Source: DASQEH01 sp038237745
GTDB lineage: Bacteria; Actinomycetota; Actinomycetes; Propionibacteriales; Nocardioidaceae
Assembly: GCA_038237745.1 (NCBI GenBank)
Contig: JBBRYJ010000007.1
Location: forward strand, 1-64,000
Length of the DNA stretch: 64,000 nucleotides
Direction of reading: 5' to 3'
Shown here: positions 23,903 through 31,926 of the stretch, in pieces
How the letters are laid out: every line of letters starts with the position of its first letter
How positions within the stretch are numbered: the first letter of the stretch is position 1
Notes under the pieces: generated by a model
Told to the model about the DNA's origin: nothing
Seen by the model: only the letters and a program-made list of their open reading frames with translations
The model's database searches: none
Translations under genes and position numbers: made by a program

Positions 23903-25357
23903 TCAACCGATCTGCACCACCACGACCTCACCACTCAGTGGGAGCTGAAGAGAGGTGCTGGCTGCGTAGGACGAGACGGCATCCGGCGACTGGGTCGGCT
24001 GGAAGACGGACAGCGGGGCAGCCGTGGCAAGGTCGAGGGTGATGGTGGCAGGCGTGATGGGCAGCATCGCGCCGGTGCAGCTGAACCGGTCCCACTTGTA
24101 GATGTCGATGTCGCGCCAGATGGCCAGCAGGTACTGACCGGCCCGCTTCTGGACCAAGACGCTCCTGAAGTCCGACCCGCCGCCGGACAGGGCCATCGGG
24201 AGGTCGACGGGTGTCACCTTGATTCCAGGGTCGGCGTAGAGGGCGAGCAGGTTCTTCATCGCGTAGTAGGCCGGCTTGCGGACCCAGGTGGAGGGGTCGA
24301 GGGACGGGGTGCGGATGTAACCGAAGTTGTTCTCCCGGGCGTCGTTGTTGGGGTTCGGGTCGTCGAGCAGCTCATAGGTGAAGAACCGGTGGTTCTTCCG
24401 CAGGACGTGCTCGAGCAGGTGCCTCGGCGCGTACACGGCAGACACGGCCTCTGGCGTCGGTGGGTTGACGGTGGCCGTGTAGTTCATGGCGTTGAAGTAC
24501 CCACCCTCGGTGGTGTGGTAGATCTCGCCGCCCGGGTATGCCTGGCGTGCAGCAGCCATCACCCGGTCGATCTCGTCGCTCGGGGCGTTTCCCCGCGGGT
24601 AGACATGGATGTTGCCGTAGTCCACCCATGGCGAAAGGTCGCCCAGCACCGCGAAGTCGTGCTCGGGGGTGGGGGCATCTCCCCCTGGGGCGACCTGGCG
24701 GGCGATCCCAGGACCCACGACCGGGATCGGGGCCGAGCTGGGCCGCTTCTTGGACTCCTCCCAGACCGCCTGGGTGATGTTCCTCGTCTGGGAGACCCAG
24801 GTGGCCTCGGCGACACCGTCGTTGTTGGGCTCGTTGCAGCCTTCCAGGGCAGAGAAGACACCCGAGTTCCAGCCTCCGTAGAAGTTGACGATCTCGTCGA
24901 GCCGGTAGTTCACTGCCGCGCGGGCCGTGGCGAGCGTATCGCCGTCTACCCGCGCTGCCATTTGTGCCTCGAGCCGACAACCGCTGGCGGCCAGCCGCTG
25001 AAGGGCGTACTGCTGAGCCTTCAGACGCGGCGCGACGAAGCCGCGGATGTGCCGGACTCCCAGCTCGATGAGCAGGTCCGTAGCGAACACCTCTTCGCCC
25101 CAGACGCCGTGCTGCCAGTTGAAGTGCGTGTTGATGCCCCAGGAGTCGACGACTCGGTCCGACCGGATGGCTCGTCGGGCCACCGGGGTAGCGGCGGCGA
25201 ACGCTCCCTGGGTACGGCCCTGAACCGCGATCGCGGCCAGCCCAGTCGTGGCGAGGAACGTGCGTCGGCTCAGTGTCGAGCGCCGCTGAGGACTTGACGA
25301 TCCGGCGAGATCGGGTACCAGGCTGGGTATGGCGCGAGCGAAATGTGGGGGCATCAT
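23903..25357 (-). CDS. Tat-exported clan GH-A glycoside hydrolase
   Basis: This 484-residue protein has a twin-arginine signal, SRRTFLATTGLAAIAVQG, at about 30-47, an unusually long lead before it. The mature protein is a (beta/alpha)8-type hydrolase: ALEGCNEPNND with Asn-Glu-Pro (Glu176, acid/base, end of strand 4) and YHTTEGGYF with Glu284 (nucleophile, strand 7), the clan GH-A pair. It resembles GH39/GH5-like proteins, but the family and substrate are unclear. It neighbours the sulfatase; a sulfated polysaccharide is one possible target. An ATG at 25357 has GGATCC-type sequence upstream; the start could be internal. Confidence 0.82.
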   Translation of the reverse strand: MMPPHFARAIPSLVPDLAGSSSPQRRSTLSRRTFLATTGLAAIAVQGRTQGAFAAATPVARRAIRSDRVVDSWGINTHFNWQHGVWGEEVFATDLLIELGVRHIRGFVAPRLKAQQYALQRLAASGCRLEAQMAARVDGDTLATARAAVNYRLDEIVNFYGGWNSGVFSALEGCNEPNNDGVAEATWVSQTRNITQAVWEESKKRPSSAPIPVVGPGIARQVAPGGDAPTPEHDFAVLGDLSPWVDYGNIHVYPRGNAPSDEIDRVMAAARQAYPGGEIYHTTEGGYFNAMNYTATVNPPTPEAVSAVYAPRHLLEHVLRKNHRFFTYELLDDPNPNNDARENNFGYIRTPSLDPSTWVRKPAYYAMKNLLALYADPGIKVTPVDLPMALSGGGSDFRSVLVQKRAGQYLLAIWRDIDIYKWDRFSCTGAMLPITPATITLDLATAAPLSVFQPTQSPDAVSSYAASTSLQLPLSGEVVVVQIG

Positions 25358-25445
25358 CAGGATCCTTCGTTACTTGGTGTGATGTACCTATAACCAATAG
25401 TAATGAATAATCATGATGAAGTAGTACGAAACTATCTAAATCACT
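25358..25445. other. AT-rich gap between the FAD reductase and glycosidase genes
   Basis: This 88-base stretch (around ATAACCAATAGTAATGAATA) is the most AT-rich point of the region. It is probably the glycosidase promoter and the end of the FAD gene. I see no gene. Confidence 0.4.
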
Positions 25446-26573
25446 CTAAATGTTGCAGAGCCTCCACGCTATGCCAGGTGAGAGGAGCCCTTGAGCCAGC
25501 CCGATCTCCACAAGGTCGTCGAAGACGTGCTGGCTGTTGGCCGCGGCCCGAAGACCCCGGTCGGCGACGGTCGGAAGGGCGATCAGCCGTGCAGCGACCG
25601 CGGTATGCCGTAGGTGGCGGCCGAGCAGGGCCCGCACGCCACGGCGATGCCGCGTCCCTGCCTCAGCCGGTGCGCCGGCCTCCAGGGACTGGGCGGCTGC
25701 CTGGCCGGCAAGTACCCCGGTGGCCACCGCGTAGAAGATGCCCTCGCCGGTCAGGGGGTTGACCAGCCCGGCGGCATCGCCGACCAGCAGAACCCGTCCG
25801 TCTGGCTGGTGCCAGCGCCAGGACGACAGCGGAAGGTGATGGCCGAGCCAGCTCCCACCGGCGGCCACACTTCCGGGGACCAGTGCCTCGAGCTGCCGGA
25901 GAAGCAGGTCGCGAGTGGGCAGGGGGCGATTGCCCGACAGGAGCTCGCCATACCCGACATTCGAGAGCCCGTCTCCACGGTCGAACGACCAGGCGTACGA
26001 CGGTTGGCGCGTCCGGCTGAACACGATGAGCTGCTTGCCGCGATACGCGGGAGGAGTTGGCGTGTAGCCTCGCAGCGCTAGGGCACGACGAGGAACGGGT
26101 GCGACTCCGACTGCCGCTCGCACGCACGAGTTCGCGCCGTCGGCACCGACCACCACTCTGGCGTGGATGTCGTCGTCGATGACCACTCCGTCAGGGAGCG
26201 ACCTGATCTCCCGTACCCGATGCAGCCGAAGCCGGGCACCCGCATCAACGGCTGCGGCGACCAACCGACTGTCCAGCACCGTGCGTGGCACCACCCACGC
26301 CGGCCTCGACATCGAACGGACAGCGCTGACGTCGCCACGCTGCAGGTGCAGCCGATGTACGGGAACCTGGTCGTCGAGCAGCCCTGTCACCCCGACCTGG
26401 GCCAGCACGTCGAGCACGTGGGGGGCGACTCCGTCCCCGCAGGCCTTGTCGCGAGGGAAGGTCGAGCGGTCGAGCAGGACCACGCGGAGGTCAGGTCGTG
26501 CCGTCAGAGCACCAAGGGCCGTGGCAGCCCCTGCGGGGCCGGCACCGACGACGGCCAGATCCCAGTCGGTCAT
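25446..26573 (-). CDS. FAD-dependent oxidoreductase, geranylgeranyl-reductase family
   Basis: This 375-residue flavoprotein has the N-terminal FAD motif DLAVVGAGPAGAATALG (GxGxxG at 10-15), a KACGDGVAP motif of the family, and RVLLVGDAAGLVNPLTGEGI (the GD motif that binds the FAD ribityl chain), ending with a short helical tail. Family members reduce isoprenoid double bonds or hydroxylate aromatic compounds. It lies 12 bases downstream of a cytochrome P450 on the same strand, so the two probably modify one substrate. Identity of the substrate is not shown. Confidence 0.88.
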   Translation of the reverse strand: MTDWDLAVVGAGPAGAATALGALTARPDLRVVLLDRSTFPRDKACGDGVAPHVLDVLAQVGVTGLLDDQVPVHRLHLQRGDVSAVRSMSRPAWVVPRTVLDSRLVAAAVDAGARLRLHRVREIRSLPDGVVIDDDIHARVVVGADGANSCVRAAVGVAPVPRRALALRGYTPTPPAYRGKQLIVFSRTRQPSYAWSFDRGDGLSNVGYGELLSGNRPLPTRDLLLRQLEALVPGSVAAGGSWLGHHLPLSSWRWHQPDGRVLLVGDAAGLVNPLTGEGIFYAVATGVLAGQAAAQSLEAGAPAEAGTRHRRGVRALLGRHLRHTAVAARLIALPTVADRGLRAAANSQHVFDDLVEIGLAQGLLSPGIAWRLCNI

Positions 26574-26585
26574 GGTGCGGCGACG

Positions 26586-27857
26586 CTAGCGGATGCGTAC
26601 CGGGAGGGACTCGACGCCGTACACGATGGACAGCTTGCGGAACGTCAGCTCCGAAGGGTCGACAGCGAGCGTCATGTCGGGGAACCGGCGCAGAAGTGAT
26701 GGGTACGCGGCACGTAGCTCCATCCGGGCCAGCTCGGCACCGATACATCGGTGGAAGCCGTGTCCGAAAGCGAAGTGAGAGGTCGGCGGCCGAATGGGGT
26801 CGAAGTCGTCCATCGCCTCGCCGAGTGCGGGGTCCCGGTTGGTCCCGCTGAGAGACGACACCACCACGTCACCCGCGAAAATCTTGTGCCCGCACAGCAT
26901 CAGGTCGTGTCTCGCGAAGCGAGGGAAGGATATCTGGACCACGGCGAGGTACCGCAGCAGCTCCTCGACGATCCGGTCGACGGCGGAATCATCGTCGCGC
27001 AGGAGGGCGAAGGAGTCAGGGCGCTGAAGCAGGGCGAGGGCGCCGAGGGAGATCATGCTCGCCGACGTCTCGAAACCCCCGGTGAATACGCCGTCGGCGA
27101 GGCCTGCGAGATCGAGCTCGTCGATGTCGTCGCCGTGCTCCTCGATGATCTTGCCGATCAGTCCGTCGGTGGGGTTTCGCTTCTGCTTGCGCACCGCCTC
27201 GAGCAGGAAAGTGCGCGACGCCGACACGGCGCCAAGGGTCCCTATCCCTCCACCCGACACGTCGAAGCGGGCGTGACCGAGGTCCTGGAACCCGGCGCGG
27301 TCCTCGTCGGGCAGGCCCAGCAGCTCGCAGATGACGAGGAAGGGGATCGGCGCCGCAAACAGCTCCACCAGGTCCGCCACCGGACCGGCCCGTTCGACGA
27401 GGTCCAGCTGGTGGTCGACGATGTCCTTGATACGCGGCTTGAGCCGCTCGAGGCGGCGCATGGTGAACTCCGGCGTCAGCATCTTCCGCAGCCGGGTGTG
27501 TTGCGGAGGGTCGGTGAATCCCAAGCCTCCGATGTACTGGTCAGCGGACTCCTGGCTGGCGCCGACCATCGGCCGGATGTCGTTGCTGAAGTCCGTCGTG
27601 TTCGCGAGCAACGTTCGAGTCGCCTCGTGACCGGTCACCAGCCAGATGTTCATACCGAAGAGCCTCGCCAGCCTGCTCACCGGGTCTTCGGCCCGCATCT
27701 GCCCCAGCTCCGGGACCGGGTCGAGCCCATTGCGCTGCAACGGCATCAGGAGGACCTCGGGCACCATGGGAAGCTTGGTGAGGTCCACGCTGCTGCGGCG
27801 CGCTTTGGCGAGGACCCGCCGACCCAGCCATGCCTTGACATGTGAAGGGAAGTTCAT
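26586..27857 (-). CDS. Cytochrome P450
   Basis: This 423-residue soluble P450 has all main marks: EELLR (ExxR, K helix), a PERF-region equivalent, and the haem motif HFAFGHGFHRCIGAELARME with Cys371. The I helix reads VFTGGFETSASMISLGALAL, where the usual A-G-x-x-T is G-G-F-E-T, so the acid-alcohol pair is partly retained. A predicted 30-residue N-terminal stretch without a membrane helix fits bacterial CYPs. It needs ferredoxin and reductase partners not encoded here. The FAD gene follows 12 bases downstream. Confidence 0.92.
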   Translation of the reverse strand: MNFPSHVKAWLGRRVLAKARRSSVDLTKLPMVPEVLLMPLQRNGLDPVPELGQMRAEDPVSRLARLFGMNIWLVTGHEATRTLLANTTDFSNDIRPMVGASQESADQYIGGLGFTDPPQHTRLRKMLTPEFTMRRLERLKPRIKDIVDHQLDLVERAGPVADLVELFAAPIPFLVICELLGLPDEDRAGFQDLGHARFDVSGGGIGTLGAVSASRTFLLEAVRKQKRNPTDGLIGKIIEEHGDDIDELDLAGLADGVFTGGFETSASMISLGALALLQRPDSFALLRDDDSAVDRIVEELLRYLAVVQISFPRFARHDLMLCGHKIFAGDVVVSSLSGTNRDPALGEAMDDFDPIRPPTSHFAFGHGFHRCIGAELARMELRAAYPSLLRRFPDMTLAVDPSELTFRKLSIVYGVESLPVRIR

Positions 27858-28097
27858 CGTCCCCTGCCGTGTCGTCGTGTCGTGGTCATCGAGAGCGCCT
27901 TGCCCGAACTGTCGCTAGACAGACCGTAGGCCATCGTCGCCACCATCGCCTCATCCCCACGCTGCCTGTTGGCCCGGCTCACCGCCTCAAGGGTGGGCCG
28001 ACCTCAGCTGTCCGTCAGCCAGAGGGCCGCCTGAGGCGGGCACCAGACCAGCGACCGCGGTGGAAATGGCCACCGCAATCTGCAAGGCTGCGCGGCG

Positions 28098-28697
28098 ATG
28101 CCTGTGGAACTGCCGGAGCTGACCGTCAAGGACGCCGCCGAGTGGCGGCAGTGGCTGGACGAGCACCACACGGACGTGCCGGGCGTTTGGCTGGTCCTCG
28201 CTAAGAAGGGGACGACCATACCGACCAGCCTCAGCTATGACCAGGCGCTCGACGAGGCGCTGTGCCACGGCTGGATCGACGGCCAGACCAAGCGCCTGGA
28301 CGAGCGCGTGTATCGCCAACGCTTCACCCCCCGCCGAGCGCGTAGTCAGTGGTCGGCTCGCAACGTCGACATCGTGAGCCGCCTGGTGCGCGAGGGTCGA
28401 ATGCATCCGGCAGGCGCTGCCGAGGTGGAGCGTGCCAAGGCCGATGGGCGGTGGGAGGCGGCGTACGCCGGGTCGGCCAGCATCGAAGTGCCCGGTGACC
28501 TGGCCGCGGCCCTGGATGCGGACCCGGCGGCCACGGCCATGTTCGGCGTGCTGACCGCGCAGAACCGCTATGCCACCTTGTACCGGCTCCAGACAGCGAA
28601 GCGGTCCGACACCAGGACACGGCGGATCGAGGAGTTCGTCGCCATGCTGGCCCGGCACGAGACGATCTACCCGCAGAAGCGCAACCCACCGTTGTGA
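28098..28697 (+). CDS. YdeI/OmpD-associated family protein
   Basis: This 199-residue protein shows the family pattern WRQWLDEHHTDVPGVWLVLA, KKGT, LSYDQALDEALCHGWIDGQT, RFTPRRARSQWSARN, and a C-terminal FVAMLARHETIYPQ helix. The family binds small molecules or peptides, and its function is ill-defined. There are 240 bases between this gene and the divergent P450, with no other gene seen. Confidence 0.88.
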   Translation: MPVELPELTVKDAAEWRQWLDEHHTDVPGVWLVLAKKGTTIPTSLSYDQALDEALCHGWIDGQTKRLDERVYRQRFTPRRARSQWSARNVDIVSRLVREGRMHPAGAAEVERAKADGRWEAAYAGSASIEVPGDLAAALDADPAATAMFGVLTAQNRYATLYRLQTAKRSDTRTRRIEEFVAMLARHETIYPQKRNPPL

Positions 28698-28718
28698 ATA
28701 CGGTGCATCGCTCGGTGG

Positions 28719-28880
28719 TCATGAGACGACGCGGTACAAGGCCCGCATGTCAGCGGCGATGTGACAGTGGAACAGCCAGGTGCCACGGTTGTCGGGAACC
28801 ATGTCTTTGGACGTGCTGTCGGAAGGATCCGTCGGTGTAGCGGTGGTAGAGGCACTTGGTGTACGTGGACCCGATGCGTG
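28719..28880 (-). pseudogene. Multicopper oxidase C-terminal remnant
   Basis: Reading the minus strand, SKDMVPDNRGTWLFHCH runs into IAADMRALYRVVS and then TGA. This is the T1-copper end of a multicopper oxidase, but between HCH and the terminal Met about four residues are missing, including a ligand His (normally HCH-x3-H-x4-M). Upstream, the recognisable TYTKCLYHRYTDGSF is in a different frame. The rest of the gene is absent. It sits in the 272-base gap after the YdeI gene. Confidence 0.7.
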
Positions 28881-28910
28881 CTGGTCCGGGCCGGACGCAT
28901 CGGGTCCACG
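28864..28910. terminator. Perfect 16-bp inverted repeat between convergent genes
   Basis: CGTGGACCCGATGCGT (28864-28879) and ACGCATCGGGTCCACG (28895-28910) are exact inverted complements with a 15-base spacer. They lie between the YdeI gene and the gamma-glutamyl hydrolase gene. It can act as a bidirectional terminator, though it also overlaps the oxidase remnant and may be a relic of that insertion. Confidence 0.55.
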
Positions 28911-28969
28911 ACAGCGCCGAAGCTTCCCGTGCTCGGCCTCCCATCACCAATCGCACAGTCACCGAGGAC

Positions 28970-29683
28970 TCAGCTGCCGGCCTCTGCTGCTGCCACCAGG
29001 GCATCGAAGAGACGACCGTCCGTTCCCGTCTCCGGGTGCCATTGCACGCCGATGTGGAACGCCGAGCCAGGTGACTCGATCGCCTCGACGACGCCGTCTG
29101 AGCTCCATGCGGCGGCCTCGTACGTCGGGTGGCTTGCGACGCCCTGATGATGATGGCAGTTCACCTCGAGTCGCTCTCCGAGCAGAGAGGCCAGTCGGCT
29201 GCCAGGTCTCGGCTCGACGATCCGGCGCCCATATTCCGCCGGTGCCGGGGCGTGGTCGAGGTGGCCGAGCCGGTCCGGCAGGTGCTGCTCCAGCGCGCCG
29301 CCTGCTGCCACCGCCATGATCTGCATGCCACGACATACCCCGAGCACCGGGATCCGGTCTCGGGCCAACCTCGCGAGGAGAAGCTCGGTCGTGTCGCGGT
29401 GCGCGTGCGGCTCCTGGGCCAGCAGATGAGGTTCCTCGTCGTAGCGGCTCGACGCGACATCAGCTCCCCCGATGAGGAGAAGACCGTCGATGCGCTCCAG
29501 GACAGCCTTCGCGTCCTCCTCCCTGGCCTCCTCACCCAGGGGTGGCAGCACGACGGGCAGGCCGCCTGCCGACCGGAGGAAACAGACATAGCGTTCTGGT
29601 ACCAGCACCGCACGTACCCCGGACCACTGGCTCCAGGACGCCGGCTGGGCGTAGCTGGTGAGGCCGATGACGGCCCGGCTCAT
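28970..29683 (-). CDS. Gamma-glutamyl-gamma-aminobutyrate hydrolase family (class I amidotransferase, PuuD-like)
   Basis: This 237-residue class I glutamine amidotransferase fold has nucleophile Cys117 in VLGVCRGMQ and the catalytic pair His216 and Glu218 in QWHPE. LIGGADVASSRY is the PuuD-type oxyanion region. It hydrolyses gamma-glutamyl-GABA to glutamate and GABA at the end of putrescine catabolism. It is the last gene of the minus-strand operon with the ligase and dehydrogenase, 88 bases after the SDR gene. Confidence 0.9.
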   Translation of the reverse strand: MSRAVIGLTSYAQPASWSQWSGVRAVLVPERYVCFLRSAGGLPVVLPPLGEEAREEDAKAVLERIDGLLLIGGADVASSRYDEEPHLLAQEPHAHRDTTELLLARLARDRIPVLGVCRGMQIMAVAAGGALEQHLPDRLGHLDHAPAPAEYGRRIVEPRPGSRLASLLGERLEVNCHHHQGVASHPTYEAAAWSSDGVVEAIESPGSAFHIGVQWHPETGTDGRLFDALVAAAEAGS

Positions 29684-29725
29684 CGGCCGCCCGCTTCAGG
29701 AGATAGCAGCGCCATCTCGGTGGAC

Positions 29726-29767
29726 CGTTTGCGCCCTTTCGGCGGAGCGTTTGCGCCCTTTCGGCGG
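29726..29767. repeat. Two copies of a 20-bp direct repeat, related to an element at 54569
   Basis: CGTTTGCGCCCTTTCGGCGG occurs exactly at 29726-29745 and at 29748-29767 (period 22). It lies between the SDR and PuuD-like genes. The complement resembles the sequence at 54569-54613. It may be a dispersed intergenic element. Confidence 0.75.
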
Positions 29768-29771
29768 GGGG

Positions 29772-30545
29772 TCATAGCGGAGTGACGTAGGCGGCCGAGA
29801 TGCCGCCGTCGACGAGGAAGGTCGACGCGGTGACGAAGCTCGACTCGTCGCTGGCCAGGAACAGAGCCGCGTTCGCGATCTCCTCGGGCTCGGCGAAGCG
29901 ACCGACAGGGACGTGCACGAGCCGTCGCTCGGCTCGCTCGGGGTCGCTGGCGAACAGCTCGCGCAGCAGCGGGGTGTTGACCGGTCCTGGGCACAGCGCG
30001 TTCACCCTGACGCCCTCGCGGGCGAACTGCACTCCCAGCTCGCGGCTCATCGCGAGTACGCCGCCCTTGCTGGCGGAGTAGGAGATCTGCGACGTGGCCG
30101 CCCCCATGACTGCCACGAACGAGGAGGTGTTGATGATCGAACCCCGCCGTTGCTCGCGCATGTAGGGAATGACCGCCTTGCAGCACAGGTAGACACTCGT
30201 CAGGTTGACCTCCTGTACGCGTCTCCAGGCATCCAGCTCCGTGTCCAGGATGGACGTGTCGTCGGGAGGCGAGACTCCGGCGTTGTTGAACGCGACGTCG
30301 ACGCTTCCTCCCCACCGTTTCGCGGCCTCGAACAGGGCGGTGACCTGCTCGGGATCAGTGACATCGGTCTGCACGAACGTGCCGCCGATCTCCTCGGCCA
30401 GCGCTGAGCCGCGGCCGCCGTCGACGTCTGCGATGACGACGCCGGCGCCCTCGGCGGCGAACCTGCGCGCGGTAGCGAGCCCGATGCCGCTCGAGCCGCC
30501 CGTGATCACAGCCGTGCGACCTTCGAGGCGTCGGCGGTTCGCCAT
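29772..30545 (-). CDS. SDR-family oxidoreductase, 3-oxoacyl-ACP-reductase-like
   Basis: This 257-residue classical short-chain dehydrogenase has TAVITGGSSGIGLATA (NAD-binding TGxxxGIG), FNNAGVS (NNAG), Ser in INTSSFVAVMGA and YSASK with the catalytic Tyr and Lys. It sits one base after the aldehyde dehydrogenase stop, in a polyamine/GABA catabolic operon, so it probably reduces or oxidises an intermediate; which one is unknown. ATG at 30545. Confidence 0.92.
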   Translation of the reverse strand: MANRRRLEGRTAVITGGSSGIGLATARRFAAEGAGVVIADVDGGRGSALAEEIGGTFVQTDVTDPEQVTALFEAAKRWGGSVDVAFNNAGVSPPDDTSILDTELDAWRRVQEVNLTSVYLCCKAVIPYMREQRRGSIINTSSFVAVMGAATSQISYSASKGGVLAMSRELGVQFAREGVRVNALCPGPVNTPLLRELFASDPERAERRLVHVPVGRFAEPEEIANAALFLASDESSFVTASTFLVDGGISAAYVTPL

Positions 30546-30546
30546 G

Positions 30547-31923
30547 TCAGGAGTCCTCTGTGCTGATGAACACGTTCTTGACGTCGGTGAACGAGTCGAG
30601 TGCGTCCGGTCCGAGCTCGCGGCCGACTCCCGACTGCTTGAAGCCTCCGAAGGGGGTCGAGTAGCGCACTGACGAGTGTGAGTTCACGCTCAGGTTCCCC
30701 GCATCGACGCCCCTGGCGACCCGCAGCGCGCGTCCGACGTCACGGGTCCAGATCGAGCCCGAGAGCCCGTATTGGCTGTCGTTGGCCGCGGCGATCGCGT
30801 CCGCCTCGTCTTGGAACGGCAGGACGGCGACGACAGGACCGAAGACCTCCTCCCGCCATACCCGGTCGCTCCTCGACCTGGGGAGCACAACCGTGGGTGG
30901 GTACCAGAAGCCGGCGCCGTCCGGGGCGCTCCCGCGGAACGCCACGTCGACCGTGTCCCCCTCGACGTACGACTGCACCACCTCGCGCTGCTGACCGCTG
31001 ATCAGCGGCCCCATGTCGGCCGCGTCGTCGCCGGGACTGGTGACGTTGACAGCCTGGACGGCCGGCTCGAGAAGCTCGAGGAAGCGGTCGTACACGGACC
31101 GCTGGACGAGGATCCTGCTGCGGGCACAGCAGTCCTGTCCGGCGTTGTCGAAGACTCCGGCCGGGGCCGACTCGGCCGCCTTCTCGAGATCGGCGTCCGC
31201 GAACACGATGTTCGCGCTCTTCCCGCCCAGCTCGAGCGTCACCCGCTTCACCTGCTCGGCGCACCCGGCCATGATGCGGGTCCCGACTTCCGTCGACCCG
31301 GTGAAGCACACCTTGCGCACGTCCGGATGCGTGACGAAGCGGGCCCCGACCACCGAGCCCCTGCCCGCGACGACGGTGAAGACGCCCGAGGGGATCCCGG
31401 CCTCGTCGGCCAGCTCCTGAAGGCGCAAGGCGGTAAGGGGTGTGAGCTCGGCCGGCTTGAGCACCACGGTGTTGCCTGCCGCGAGAGCCGGTGCGAAGCC
31501 CCAGCCGGCGATCGGCATCGGGAAGTTCCAGGGGACTATGACGCCGACGACGCCGAGCGGCTCTTTGAAGGTGATGTCGATCCCGCCTGCGACGGGAATC
31601 TGTCGGCCGAGATGCCGTTCGGGCGCCGCCGAGTAGTACTGCAGCACGTCACGTACGTTGCCTGCCTCACAGCGGGCGTTGGCGATGGTGTGGCCGGAGT
31701 TGGCGACCTCGAGCCGCGCGAGCTCCTCGACCGCCCCGTCGACTGCGTCGGAGAAGCGGCGAAGCAGCCGGCCGCGGTCAGCGGGAGTCACGTGTCGCCA
31801 GGTCTCGAAGGCGGTGCGTGCGCGAGCGATGGCGTCATCGGTCTCTTCCAGACCTGCCAGCGCGAGGGTCCGGACGACACGCTCCGTCGCCGGGTCGATG
31901 ACGTCGTGGGTGATGGTACTCAT
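30547..31923 (-). CDS. NAD-dependent aldehyde dehydrogenase (gamma-glutamyl-aminobutyraldehyde type inferred)
   Basis: This 458-residue ALDH has the canonical residues: VPWNFPM, LELGGKS with Glu231, and NAGQDCCARSR with nucleophile Cys265, plus GGFKQSGVGRE near the end. Its place in an operon with a gamma-glutamyl ligase and hydrolase suggests oxidation of gamma-glutamyl-aminobutyraldehyde (PuuC-like), but substrate specificity is not readable from the sequence. A single base separates it from the SDR start. Confidence 0.9.
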   Translation of the reverse strand: MSTITHDVIDPATERVVRTLALAGLEETDDAIARARTAFETWRHVTPADRGRLLRRFSDAVDGAVEELARLEVANSGHTIANARCEAGNVRDVLQYYSAAPERHLGRQIPVAGGIDITFKEPLGVVGVIVPWNFPMPIAGWGFAPALAAGNTVVLKPAELTPLTALRLQELADEAGIPSGVFTVVAGRGSVVGARFVTHPDVRKVCFTGSTEVGTRIMAGCAEQVKRVTLELGGKSANIVFADADLEKAAESAPAGVFDNAGQDCCARSRILVQRSVYDRFLELLEPAVQAVNVTSPGDDAADMGPLISGQQREVVQSYVEGDTVDVAFRGSAPDGAGFWYPPTVVLPRSRSDRVWREEVFGPVVAVLPFQDEADAIAAANDSQYGLSGSIWTRDVGRALRVARGVDAGNLSVNSHSSVRYSTPFGGFKQSGVGRELGPDALDSFTDVKNVFISTEDS

Positions 31924-31926
31924 CGT

